Shown: positions 1 through 8,900 of the stretch, piece by piece | Numbering within the stretch: the first letter of the stretch is position 1 | Layout of the letters: every line of letters begins with the position of its first letter | NCBI RefSeq assembly: GCF_010119935.1 | Contig: NZ_CP048209.1 | Span: 602,001-666,000 of the forward strand | Reading direction: 5' to 3' | Length of the DNA stretch: 64,000 bases | From: Paenibacillus lycopersici | GTDB lineage: Bacteria; Bacillota; Bacilli; Paenibacillales; Paenibacillaceae | Translations under genes and position numbers: made by a program | The notes under the pieces: model-generated | Told to the model about the DNA's origin: nothing | The model's input: only the letters and a program-made list of their open reading frames with translations | Databases searched by the model: none

Positions 1-743
1 CGGCCGGCGCTTGCGTGGCGACCAGCTATCTCTCCCGGCAGAAGGGCCGGAATAAAGTCGTCAATGTCGACATGATCACGGATAAGCGGTACATTTCGTG
101 GGGGAATTATTTTCGGAAAGGGCAAATGTTCGGCATGGATTTTATTTTCGATGAAATCCCGAATAAGCTGGTGCCCTTCGATTTCCAGGCCTTCGCCGCC
201 AGCAGCGAGGAGTTCGTCGCGGCGACGACGGATGTCGTAACGGGGGAAACGATCTTCTATCGCAAAAGCGACCCGGACTTCGATGTGCTTACGGTGCTTC
301 GCGCCTCCAGCTCGCTGCCTTTCATCGCCCCGATCGTGAACTACGACGGCCGGCAGCTGCTCGACGGCGGTATCTCGGATCCGATTCCGCTGCAGCAAGC
401 GGAGAAGGACGGGTACAAGCGCAATGTCGTCGTGCTGACGCGGGACTCCGGGTACCGGAAATCGCCGAATCGCTTCGCTTGGTTCGTGCGGCGCATCTAC
501 GCCAAGTTCCCGAAATTCGTGAGAATCATGCTTCAGCGGCATAAAATCTACAATAATCAGGTTGCCTACATCCGCGATCAGGAGGCCCGCGGCGACATCT
601 TCGTCATCCGGCCTCAGAAGCCGCTGGAAGTCGGCCGGATGGAGAAGAACTCCGCCAAGCTCGACGCGTTGTACTGGCAGGGCTATGAGGACGCGAAACG
701 GCTGCTGCCGTCGCTGAAGGCCTGGTCGGAGCGAAAGCGATGA
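1..743 (+). CDS. Patatin-like phospholipase, 5' end missing
   Basis: The frame is open from base 3, so the gene begins before the window. The first visible residues (G-A-C-V-A-T-S-Y) fit the stretch that follows the nucleophile motif G-x-S-x-G of patatin-like lipases, so the catalytic Ser is probably just outside. The catalytic Asp motif is visible as LLDGGISDPIP, preceded by the typical RASSSLPF segment. Patatins hydrolyse acyl esters of lipids with a Ser-Asp dyad; the C-terminal basic part (RRIYAKFPKF) resembles the YjjU-type bacterial subgroup. It probably acts in the cytoplasm or at the membrane. The stop is followed after about 50 bp by a hairpin, so it likely ends a transcript. The start cannot be placed. 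Confidence 0.85.
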   Translation, partial: AGACVATSYLSRQKGRNKVVNVDMITDKRYISWGNYFRKGQMFGMDFIFDEIPNKLVPFDFQAFAASSEEFVAATTDVVTGETIFYRKSDPDFDVLTVLRASSSLPFIAPIVNYDGRQLLDGGISDPIPLQQAEKDGYKRNVVVLTRDSGYRKSPNRFAWFVRRIYAKFPKFVRIMLQRHKIYNNQVAYIRDQEARGDIFVIRPQKPLEVGRMEKNSAKLDALYWQGYEDAKRLLPSLKAWSERKR

Positions 744-790
744 GCGCGGACTATGAGCTGGGCATAGCTGCCCCAGGCGGCATGAACGAT

Positions 791-833
791 AAACGGCGAT
801 TCCTGTCAGTTCACTGACGCGGAGTCGCCGTTT
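791..833 (+). terminator. Hairpin terminator after the patatin gene
   Basis: Arms AAACGGCGA (791-799) and TCGCCGTTT (825-833) are perfectly complementary, with a second small hairpin (GTCAG/CTGAC) in the loop. Only three T follow on the plus strand, so it is a weak-tail terminator. The rest of 744-1046, between two convergent genes, holds a 16-bp triplicated repeat and no gene I can support. Confidence 0.55.
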
Positions 834-984
834 CTGTCTGCAAGGCAGGCTGCCGATGCCGTCGCCGGCCATCCATGCAGATGCAGTGCTGATACCGGCC
901 AGCGATGCATGCTGCAGATGGCAGGGCTAGGACGCAGGGTACGGCGCCAGCGTGGCGACCTCCGGTCCCGGCGCTGGTACGGCG

Positions 985-1032
985 CCGGCGTGCCGAAATG
1001 CCGGCGTGCCGAAATGCCGGCGTGCCGAAGGG
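985..1032. repeat. 16-bp tandem repeat, three copies
   Basis: The unit CCGGCGTGCCGAAATG is present at 985-1000 and 1001-1016 exactly and at 1017-1032 with two changes at its end. It lies between the patatin terminator and the stop of the convergent hydrolase gene. No coding role is evident; three overlapping open frames here have no ribosome site and are low complexity. Confidence 0.85.
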
Positions 1033-1046
1033 CAGTCCGGCCGGCT

Positions 1047-1913
1047 TCAGCCCGGCAGCCCGCCGGGGATCATTCGGCTCATCCGATCCAGCGACTGCAC
1101 GATGCGCCGGATTAGCGGACGCGAACGGAAATACCCGTTATGCGAAGCGGGCGTCCAGCCCAGCGGACCGGGGCAGCGCACCTCGATATCCGCGGTGACG
1201 GCAGCGGCGTAGTCGGCGTTCAACCCCTGAATTGGGTAGGCGATGATGTCGTCGCGGTCGTAGAAATTGACCCACTCCCCGACGCCGAGCGGTTTGAGCG
1301 GCGGCGCAGGCACGGAGATGGGCTGCCCGAAATGCTCGAAGCGCATATTCCATAACGCGATCGGACTGCCGATCGTGTAGAAGTGCGTCAGCGTCTCGCC
1401 TCCGACGAGCTTCGACCGGCTCGAGCGGATAAGCTCGGCAACCCCCGTCTTGGGCCGCATGCGCCGATACTGCAGGTCGGAGAAATAATTGCTGGAGATG
1501 ATGGTGCCGAGGCTGTGCGCGATGATGCACAGCGGGGCGTTGTCGCCCGCGCGGCTTGCCAGCCGCTGCAGCTGCTGGGCGTAGCGCGCGTGGATATCGT
1601 CGTAAATGTAGTCGTGCGGGCACGGGTCGTTCTCCTTCGGAATGGCTTGATACGCGATGGCGTCGCCGAGGTAGTTGACGACGAACGAGCGCAGCTTCAG
1701 CGTTTCGTTCCAATGCAGCCGGTCCGCGTCCGTCCGTTCCCACAGCTTCTTTTCCAACGAGTCCGTAATATCCCCCCAATAGATGCCTTCGACGACGAGC
1801 TTGACCCTCGGATTCAATGCCGCCATGGCCTCCTGCAGCCTTGCCGCGAATTTCGCATGGAAATCCCAGGTCTGCTGTCCGATGCCATGCACGATGCCTA
1901 CCGCGATCCGCAT
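1047..1913 (-). CDS. Alpha/beta-hydrolase family protein
   Basis: The 288-residue protein starts with a short beta strand running into GIVHGIGQQ, an oxyanion-hole type HG motif. It has the nucleophile elbow AHSLGT near residue 133, the variant seen in lipase-like cytosolic hydrolases (A-H-S-L-G). A late ASHNGYF segment can supply the catalytic His. There is no signal peptide and no membrane segment, so it is cytoplasmic. The substrate cannot be read from sequence. Proteins of this kind are often annotated simply as hydrolase or lipase-like. The gene converges on the patatin gene and no co-transcribed partner is seen. Confidence 0.7.
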   Translation of the reverse strand: MRIAVGIVHGIGQQTWDFHAKFAARLQEAMAALNPRVKLVVEGIYWGDITDSLEKKLWERTDADRLHWNETLKLRSFVVNYLGDAIAYQAIPKENDPCPHDYIYDDIHARYAQQLQRLASRAGDNAPLCIIAHSLGTIISSNYFSDLQYRRMRPKTGVAELIRSSRSKLVGGETLTHFYTIGSPIALWNMRFEHFGQPISVPAPPLKPLGVGEWVNFYDRDDIIAYPIQGLNADYAAAVTADIEVRCPGPLGWTPASHNGYFRSRPLIRRIVQSLDRMSRMIPGGLPG

Positions 1914-2129
1914 GCTGCCGTTCCCCCCTGGCTGCCTTCCGACTGTTCCTTTAGGCTCTTGTTCTATAGGTATTCAGGCGGGTGTCAGGATTAGACGTCA
2001 TAGGACTTTAATAGGAAAAATTCAATAATAAGCGACAACTGACGGGGTTTTGGCGCCAGAGACCTTCATCTCGTTCGGCAGCCCGCCGATATTGCATGAT
2101 AATGAATATGATTGCATGAGGTGGATCCG

Positions 2130-2231
2130 GTGCTGTTCTTCATGAAATGTTTGTTTGCCGCGCTGACCGTCGTGGGCGGATTCTCGCTCTTGATGGTCTA
2201 TATCTACAAATCGCTAAAAAAAGGCATCTAG
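2130..2231 (+). CDS. Small single-pass membrane protein (33 aa)
   Basis: A GTG start at 2130 has a strong ribosome site GAGGTGG (2118-2124) five bases upstream. The frame encodes 33 residues: a short start (MLFFMKCLF), one hydrophobic segment of about 20 residues and a basic tail ending KSLKKGI. That gives a typical small inner-membrane protein with the positive end on the cytoplasmic side. It ends about 145 bp before the DUF421 gene, in the same direction. I do not recognise a family. Support is the ribosome site plus membrane-like composition only. Confidence 0.5.
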   Translation: MLFFMKCLFAALTVVGGFSLLMVYIYKSLKKGI

Positions 2232-2376
2232 CGCCTCTTGACCCATTGCGAATATCAATCGCCGCTGCCGCCCGGCAGCTGTTTCGAGCGAGCCTGAAGC
2301 GTGTATCTACTGTGTATATTGAAGAGGAGAAGATACGGGGCGGACGATCGACGCGGGTTGTGAGAGGTGATTTGCG

Positions 2377-3066
2377 ATGGATTACGCAATGATTTCGGCG
2401 AAGCTCGCGACGGGCTTCTTCGGGCTCTGGTTCATGACGAAGCTGCTGGGGAAGAAGGAAATCTCGCAGCTGACGCCCTTCGACTTCGTCTCGTCGCTTA
2501 TGCTGAGCGAGCTTGTCGGCAATACGATCTATGACCGCGGGACGCATTTCGCGCTGCTCATCTTCGCCCTCGCGCTGTGGATGGCGCTGTCGCTTGCCTT
2601 GGAGAAGGCGGTTCAGCTTATACCGCGGCTGTCGGTGCCGCTGAACGGCAGGCCGGACATCATCATCCGCAGCGGCGAGATCGATGTCGAAGCGATGAAG
2701 CGGAACCGTCTTGACATGCATCAGGTCGGCATGCTGCTGAGGGGGCAGGGCGTCTTCACGGTGCGCGAGGTCGCGTTCGCGGTCTTCGAACCGAACGGCA
2801 GCCTGAGCGTGATGAAGCAGCCGGGCGACGAGCCCCCGACCCGAATGGAGCTGCGGGTGCATAAGCCGGCGGCCGGACTTCCGCGCATTCTGATCGAGCA
2901 GGGCATGCTTCAGCGAAGCGAGCTCCGCGAAATCGGCCGCAGCGAGGAATGGCTGCTATCTCGGCTTGGGGAGCAGGGCGTGGATCGGATCCAAGCCGTC
3001 TATTATGCCGAATGGTCGGAGGAAGACGGTCTGCATATTCAGCGGCAGCAGTCCAGGGAAGCGTAA
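2377..3066 (+). CDS. DUF421 (YetF-family) membrane protein
   Basis: The ATG at 2377 follows GAGAGGTGA at good spacing. The 229-residue protein has the DUF421/YetF layout: an N-terminal helix with GLWFMTKLLGKKEISQLTPFDFV, two further membrane helices up to about residue 85, then a soluble alpha/beta domain carrying the family signature (NGRPDIIIRSG, then R-x-x-L-D-M-H-Q, then AFAVFEPNGSLSV). YetF-type proteins are found in several copies in Bacillus and Paenibacillus, and some are linked to spore germination or envelope stress. The exact function is unknown. The gene ends just before a bidirectional terminator. Confidence 0.9.
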   Translation: MDYAMISAKLATGFFGLWFMTKLLGKKEISQLTPFDFVSSLMLSELVGNTIYDRGTHFALLIFALALWMALSLALEKAVQLIPRLSVPLNGRPDIIIRSGEIDVEAMKRNRLDMHQVGMLLRGQGVFTVREVAFAVFEPNGSLSVMKQPGDEPPTRMELRVHKPAAGLPRILIEQGMLQRSELREIGRSEEWLLSRLGEQGVDRIQAVYYAEWSEEDGLHIQRQQSREA

Positions 3067-3085
3067 CGGGAACGTGAGCTCAAAA

Positions 3086-3132
3086 AAACAGCAGCAGTCC
3101 AGGATCGCTTGCGTCCGGGATTGCTGCTGTTT
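3086..3132. terminator. Bidirectional terminator between convergent genes
   Basis: Arms AAACAGCAGCAGTCC (3086-3100) and GGATTGCTGCTGTTT (3118-3132) form a 15-bp stem with one G-T wobble. The plus side is preceded by a run of seven A, which is a T-tract on the minus strand, so it can stop both the DUF421 gene and the convergent glycosidase gene. Confidence 0.8.
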
Positions 3133-3158
3133 CGTTTGCTAGCGGGCATGCCGAGCCT

Positions 3159-4772
3159 TTACAGCCACCAGCCGTTGTCTTTCTCCTCCAGCAGCTCGGC
3201 GCTCACGTCGTTCCAGGCGAACGTCGTTTCCTCGCCGTTCAGCAGCCAGCGGCTCGGACAGGTGTTGTCCAGCCAGTCGAGCGGCTCGGCGACGGGCAGC
3301 GGCTCGGCTGCCAGCTCGAACGCGCGGCGGATTGCCGCTTCCTGCTCTCTCGTCACGATCGACGGATCGGCCGAGACGAAGAGCGGCGTGCCGCTGCCGG
3401 CCAGCAGGCGCAGCCATTGCTCGTTCAGCGCCCAAGGCACGTCCTTCGTCAGGCCGAGGCAGTCGGCGTCGTGGCTGTAGAAGGTGCCGTGCTGCGGCAT
3501 CCGGAATGCCAGCGTGTTCACGCCCATGTACCGCGTGCGTTCCCACCACTTGCCGCTCGTGTCGTCGCCGGTCCGCTGGATCTCGAACAAGCCCGCGGAC
3601 AGATGGCTGAACGTGTTGCAGCCGATGATGGCGGCGTCTCCGGACGCTTCCGCGATCGTGCGGTAGAGCGCCAGCGTAATCTCCGCCGTCGTGCGGGAAC
3701 GGTCATGGAACGGCTGCCGCAAGGCGTGCGGACGCGATTTCATCGTGAAGCCCCACTGCCCGAGCAGATCGAACGTCGTGAAGTCATGCTTCAACAGGTC
3801 GATGCCCCAGCCCGCCATCGTTTCGACCGATTGGCGAACATGCTGCAAGACGTCCGGAATGCTCGGATCGAGCACTTGCCCGCCGCTCGCGGCATAGCGG
3901 ACCCACTCGGCGGGAACGTCCTCCGCCGTCAGCAGCGGCCGGCACCAGAGACCGGGCTTGACGCCGGTTTCTTTCATCTCGCCGATCAGACGCTCCATGT
4001 CCGGGAACTTGGCATTGCCGACCCACGGGCCGCCATTGCACGCGCCTGCGCCGCTGACGAGCTGCCAGCCGTCGTCGATGACCATGTACGGCCGATTCTC
4101 CCGATGCGAGGACAGGGAGGACATGAACCGCGAATCCGCCAAAATCTCCTCATGCGAGCTGTTGCCGTACGCATAGTACCAGTTGTTGCCGCCGTAGACC
4201 GGCTGCTTCGGCATGACGGGATTGTCGCACATCAGCCGGCAGAATCGCTGCGCCGCCCGGAACGGCGAATCGCCCTCGCGGCCCGGGTCGTGCAGCAGCT
4301 CCGCGACGGTCAGCTTGCGCGCGCCAAGGCGAACGCCCTCGCTGCCGCTCGTGACATCGGCCGTGAACGTCACGCCGTCGGCGTCCAGCTGCCAGTAGCA
4401 GAACGCGTTCGGGCCGGTCTTCACCCCGAAGCCCGCCGTGCGGCTGCCGTCATGGCGAAGGAAATACCACGGCAGCGCGCGTTCCGCCACGATGCCGCGC
4501 CATTCCAGCTCCCCGTATGCGCGCTCCCAATGGTCGCCGAGGATGAGGGAGCGTCCTTCCTGCTTCATTGTCCAGCGCAGCTTGATCAGGCGGACGGCGT
4601 CGTTCGGCGCCTCCAGTTCAAGCGCGACAGCCTGCCCTTGCGCAGCGGACAGCGAAACCGCCAGTCCCGGCGCCGTCCAGCTGCCCGAGGACCCTTCGGC
4701 CAATTGGCGCCAGCCTTCCTCCGTCCGAATCATGACGCCGTCCGGCTCGCCTAAGTGAAACGTAGCTTCCAT
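3159..4772 (-). CDS. Alpha-galactosidase-like glycoside hydrolase (clan GH-D, GH36-like)
   Basis: A (beta/alpha)8 glycoside hydrolase of 537 residues. The N-terminal part (to about residue 190) is the beta-sandwich seen in GH36 enzymes. The barrel then shows IDDGWQ (Asp233, Asp234), GLWCRPL, the candidate nucleophile in LLKHDF (Asp330) and a late RTGDDTSG loop that would carry the acid/base Asp. These retaining enzymes release terminal alpha-galactose (melibiose, raffinose and similar). There is no signal peptide, so it is cytoplasmic and needs sugar import. The start is placed at 4772 (MEATFHLG) because GAGGAGG lies 8 bases upstream; the open frame extends 20 codons further without a site. 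The divergent AraC gene at 4907 is its likely regulator. KHD instead of the usual KWD makes the substrate uncertain. Confidence 0.8.
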   Translation of the reverse strand: MEATFHLGEPDGVMIRTEEGWRQLAEGSSGSWTAPGLAVSLSAAQGQAVALELEAPNDAVRLIKLRWTMKQEGRSLILGDHWERAYGELEWRGIVAERALPWYFLRHDGSRTAGFGVKTGPNAFCYWQLDADGVTFTADVTSGSEGVRLGARKLTVAELLHDPGREGDSPFRAAQRFCRLMCDNPVMPKQPVYGGNNWYYAYGNSSHEEILADSRFMSSLSSHRENRPYMVIDDGWQLVSGAGACNGGPWVGNAKFPDMERLIGEMKETGVKPGLWCRPLLTAEDVPAEWVRYAASGGQVLDPSIPDVLQHVRQSVETMAGWGIDLLKHDFTTFDLLGQWGFTMKSRPHALRQPFHDRSRTTAEITLALYRTIAEASGDAAIIGCNTFSHLSAGLFEIQRTGDDTSGKWWERTRYMGVNTLAFRMPQHGTFYSHDADCLGLTKDVPWALNEQWLRLLAGSGTPLFVSADPSIVTREQEAAIRRAFELAAEPLPVAEPLDWLDNTCPSRWLLNGEETTFAWNDVSAELLEEKDNGWWL

Positions 4773-4835
4773 GCCTTGACCTCCTCTATAATGTAGACAA
4801 TGATACAAGTATAGACGGGCCCGGCCGCGCAATGA

Positions 4836-4871
4836 ATAACTAATCGGGCCGTGAATGGCATCAATAGTTAA
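4836..4871. promoter_or_regulatory. TAACTA/TAGTTA motif pair, possible AraC operator
   Basis: The glycosidase/AraC intergenic region holds ATAACTA (about 4836-4842) and ATAGTTA (4864-4870) in inverse orientation. The same heptamer recurs as a tight inverted repeat, ATAGTTA-N7-TAACTAT, at 5916-5936 just after the AraC gene and before the transporter gene. Shared motifs either side of a regulator gene suggest its binding sites. This is inference from sequence repetition only. Confidence 0.3.
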
Positions 4872-4906
4872 CCGAATGAGACATCCCGAGAGCGAAGGAA
4901 GCGTGC

Positions 4907-5833
4907 ATGAAGATGGAGAAAGGGACCGCGAAGGAGATCGGGAAGGAGAAGGCCGCCGATTGGGCCAAGGGGCTGCGTCATTTCCCGAACCGGAAAGCCG
5001 AAGCGCATTTCTACGGTGCGCAGATGGGGAGCGTGCCGGACGGATGGGCCTGCCGGCGGCATCTGCATCATATGATGTTCGAGCTTAATCTGGTGATGGA
5101 GGGGACGCAGCTGGCCGAGGTCGGCGGCACGGTCTACCGGCAGGGCAAGGAGCATCTCATTCTTGTGCCGCCGATGATGCTGCATTCGTATCGGGCGGAG
5201 GGGGCGTTCGCTTTCTTCGTCATGCATGTGCAGGTCGACGATCCCGTGTTCCTGAACAAGCTGAACCGCGCGAAATTATTCCTGATGTCGCCGGAGCAGG
5301 AGCTGAACCGGCTGCTGCTGCCGGAGGTACGGCGCATCATGGCGCTCGTGCAGGATTCTGCGGCATCCAAAACGCAGCTATTTCGCAGCCTCTACGCGAT
5401 CATGGAGCTGCTGGAATCGTCCCTTGCGACGCAGGAGGACGACGGCTCCGACGCCGACGTGCTGCCGATCCGCATCGCCAAGGCGATCGAGTCGCTCGTC
5501 GCGGAGCGTCATGCCGAGGAGGCCATTGCGGCCGGCTGGATGGAGGCGCTCGCGGAACGGCTCGGCTTCAGCCGGCGCCACTGCTACCGCGTGTTCCGGG
5601 ACGCGTACAGCCTGTCGCCGCGCCAATATTTGGCGGTGCTGCGGCAGCAGGAAGCGATGCATCTGCTCATGGGCGGCGAGTTGGGCGTCGAGGAGGTCGC
5701 GCGGCGCATCGGCTACGACAACGTGCAGAGCTTCATCCGCCAGTTCGTGAAGTGGACGGGCGTGACGCCGGGAGCGTTCCGCAGGCAGCGCGCGGGCGAA
5801 ACCGTGTATTTGACGCCGCTGGAGCTGGAGTGA
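4907..5833 (+). CDS. AraC-family transcriptional regulator
   Basis: 308 residues. The N-terminal half (about 30-130) is a cupin-type sensing domain: HHMMFELNLVMEG, then GKEHLILVPPMMLHSY. The C-terminal 100 residues are a double helix-turn-helix of AraC type: LAERLGFSRRHCYRVFRDAY for the first, EEVARRIGYDNVQSFIRQF for the second, then the typical W-T-G-V-T-P-G-A-F-R-R ending. Such proteins bind a sugar or related ligand in the cupin pocket. It faces the alpha-galactosidase-like gene with 134 bp between starts, the usual arrangement for a local activator. Target and ligand are inferred from position only. Confidence 0.9.
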   Translation: MKMEKGTAKEIGKEKAADWAKGLRHFPNRKAEAHFYGAQMGSVPDGWACRRHLHHMMFELNLVMEGTQLAEVGGTVYRQGKEHLILVPPMMLHSYRAEGAFAFFVMHVQVDDPVFLNKLNRAKLFLMSPEQELNRLLLPEVRRIMALVQDSAASKTQLFRSLYAIMELLESSLATQEDDGSDADVLPIRIAKAIESLVAERHAEEAIAAGWMEALAERLGFSRRHCYRVFRDAYSLSPRQYLAVLRQQEAMHLLMGGELGVEEVARRIGYDNVQSFIRQFVKWTGVTPGAFRRQRAGETVYLTPLELE

Positions 5834-5960
5834 GATGGGACGGGGAGCCGAACCGTAGGTCGCAAGCCGCATTTTTTTCTGCCGCCCCGGAAGGAAAACG
5901 CTTCCGGCATAGGGAATAGTTAGAGCCATTAACTATGCTTATGAAACGGGGCGTTACCGC

Positions 5961-8900
5961 ATGATGAAACGTTTTGCCGGCAGCCGGCTCGGAGCCGCTA
6001 TGGGGCGGCTGACGGCGGATGGGGGCGAGTACCGCAAGGTCGCGCTGCTGTTCGTCTATTTGTTGTTCGTCGTATCGGCGTCGACGGTGGGGAGGACGGC
6101 GGCGGACGCGCTGTTCCTGTCCCGGTTCGACTCGTCGGTATTGTCCAAAATGTACCTCCCGCAAGCGGCCTCGCTCATCCTGGCCGGCCTGCTCTTCCAG
6201 CGGTACAGTCCGCGCGTGCGCATCGATCGGCTGATCCAGGGACTCATCCCCGCCGTGACGCTGCTCGTCGTCCTGACGCGGATCGGGGCGGGGCTCGGGC
6301 ATAACTGGATGTTCCCGGTCATTTACGTATCGTACGACGTGTTCAATTTCCTGATGATCGTCTGTTTCTGGCAGTTTGCGCCGTCGGTGCTGGATCAGCG
6401 CAAGGTCAAGCGGACAATCGGGCTTGTCGGCAGCGGCGGCATTACGGGTAGCATTCTGAGCGGCTTCGGGCTGAAGGTCATCGTGCCGCTCGTCGGCACG
6501 GCGAATTTGATCTACTTCTACGCCGGCCTGCAGCTGATGGCGCTCGGCGCCGTCATCCTGCTCGTGCGGATCAGCGGCGATCCCGCCGAGACGTTCGCGC
6601 AGACGGATAAGAAGGCGCAGGCGTCCGCGTCCGCCAAGCCGAAGCGCCGGCAAGCGAAGGAGACGGGGAAGGACGGGCTCTTCGCTTCCGTGCCGCATCT
6701 GAAGTACGTGGCCGTGATGTCGGCGGCGCTCATTCTGGCGCTGACGTTCATCGATTATCAGTTCAAGGTCATCCTCGGGGGCGAATTGCAGAACGACGCG
6801 CTCGCCGGCTTCATGGGCAGCTTCTACGGCTGGGCCGGGCTGCTCGGGCTGTTCGTGCAGGTGTTCGTCGCGGGACGCCTGCTGACCCGGTTCGGGGTGA
6901 TGGCCGCGATCCTCGTCTTCCCCGTCGTCCTGTTCGCGGGCAGCCTCGGGGTGCTGTTCATGCCGATGCTCGCCACCGCCGTCCTGGTCAAAGGCAGCGA
7001 CAAGGTCGTCGGCGACACGATTAACGCGTCCGTGAACCAGCTCATCATGTTCCCGATTCCGCCGAAATGGCGCAACCGGGCCAAAAGCTTCCTCGACGGC
7101 ATCGTGCGCAACGGGGCCAAGGGGCTGGCCGCGATCAGCCTGATCGCGCTGTCCCCGCTGCTCTCGGCACGGGAATTCAGCTTCCTGATTCTGGCGCTGC
7201 TCGTCGTCTGCATCGCCGCGGCGATCAAAGTCAAAGGCGCGTATTTGGCGACGCTGCTGTCCACGCTGCAGAAGGATGGCGCGAAGCTGGACGAGTCCGG
7301 GCTCGATTTCATGGATCCGGCAAGCCGAGGCCTGCTCGAGTCGGCGCTGCGAAGCCCGGACAGGCAGCAGACGCTGTACGCGCTGCGGATTCTCCGCGGC
7401 CTGGAAGGGTTCGACCTGTCGCCGCATCTTCCGTATCTGCTCCGCCATCCGGAGCGGGAGGTCGCCGTACAGACGCTGCGGCACGTGGAGCGCACGAAGC
7501 CGGCAGGCATGGAGCCGGAGCTGTACGCGCTGGTGCAGGCAGCCGCAGGCGAGGCGAGACCGCAGGCGCTGCTTGCGCTGACGGCTTACGCGCAGGAGGA
7601 TTACCTGGACGCGGTCAGCGTTTACTTGGACGCAGCGGATCTGGAATTGAAATCCGCCGCCATTGCGGGGCTGATCAAGTACTACGGCATCGAGGGCATG
7701 TTCCGCGCGGTCGGCGCCTTGAAGCCGCTGCTCGAGAGCACGGACGAGGGGGAGCGAAGCGCCGTGGCGGCGCTGTTCGGACGCATCGGCATCAAGGAGT
7801 TCTATAAGCCGCTCATCCCGCTGCTGCAGGACGCCTCGCCCCGGGTCAAACGATTGGCGCTGCGGTCGGCGGGCGCCCTGCAGGTGCCCGAGCTCGTGCC
7901 GTATCTGGTGGCGCGGCTGCAGCAAGGGGCAACGCGCAAGGACGCGATCGACGCGCTGGCCGCGTACGACGAGCGGACGATCGTGCCGCTGCTCGCGCCG
8001 TATTTCGACGGGGATCATCAAGCGCTGCACTTGCCGAAGGCGTTCGAGCGTCTGGCGACGCAGGCGGCCTTCGACATGCTGCTGTCGCGCTATCCGCTCT
8101 CCGGTCTCGAGCTGCGGAACCGGCTGCTGGAAGCGCTTGTCCGCATCGGTCGCGGCATCGGTCCCGCGACCGGGAAGCAGGCGGCCGCGATCGAAGGGCT
8201 TGCCGCCGCCGAAATGGAGCTGTACTGGCAGCTGACGGAACGGCTTGTCGGACTGAACGCGGCCGAGCCCTACCGGGAAGCGGCGGATGCGGCTTCGCAG
8301 GTGCGGGAACGAACGGTATGGCGGATCTTCCAGCTGCTCGCGCTCGTTCACGGTACCGCGACGATTCAGGCCGTCTATGCGAATTGGACGGAAGGCGACG
8401 CGCGGCAGCAGGCCAACGCGATGGAAGTGATGGATCAGCTGACGACCGGGGCGATTCGGATGGAGCTGGCGCGAATCATGACGGCGCCGTCCGAGGCGGC
8501 AGGCGCCGCGCGCACGGAGGCGCAGTTGTCGGAGCAGCTGGCTTGGCTTGCGAAGCAGGACGACCCATGGCTGCGCCAGACGATTGCGTATGCGGTCGAG
8601 CCCGGCGCTTCGGCGGCGCTTCGGGATCATATGGCGCGCATCGGCATGCTGCGCGGGTTCTCGCTCTTCCAGGGGTTGACGAGCCGCGAGCTGTCGGCCT
8701 TGGCGGACAAGCTGTCGCCGGTCGAGGCGCAGCGCGGCGCGACGCTCTTCCGCGCGGCGGATGAAGGCAACTCGCTGTATCTGATCCGCGCCGGCCGGGT
8801 CGGCATTTATCGGGCTGGCGAGATGCTTGCGGAGCGGGGCGCCGGCGAGTCGCTCGGACAGTCCGGCATCCTCATTCGCCGGGAGCGCACGGCGGATGCG

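Noticed and set aside
905..1212. Three overlapping plus-strand frames of 68-97 codons
   Set aside because: They run through the 16-bp tandem repeat and into the antisense of the hydrolase gene; low complexity and no ribosome site.
5935..5964. Nine-codon frame (MLMKRGVTA) overlapping the start of the transporter fusion, possible leader peptide
   Set aside because: No ribosome site and no codon pattern suggesting attenuation; likely chance.
5733..8630. 965-codon open frame on the minus strand
   Set aside because: It is antisense to the AraC gene end and the conserved transporter fusion; composition (Arg, His, Gln-rich) is that of a high-GC shadow frame.
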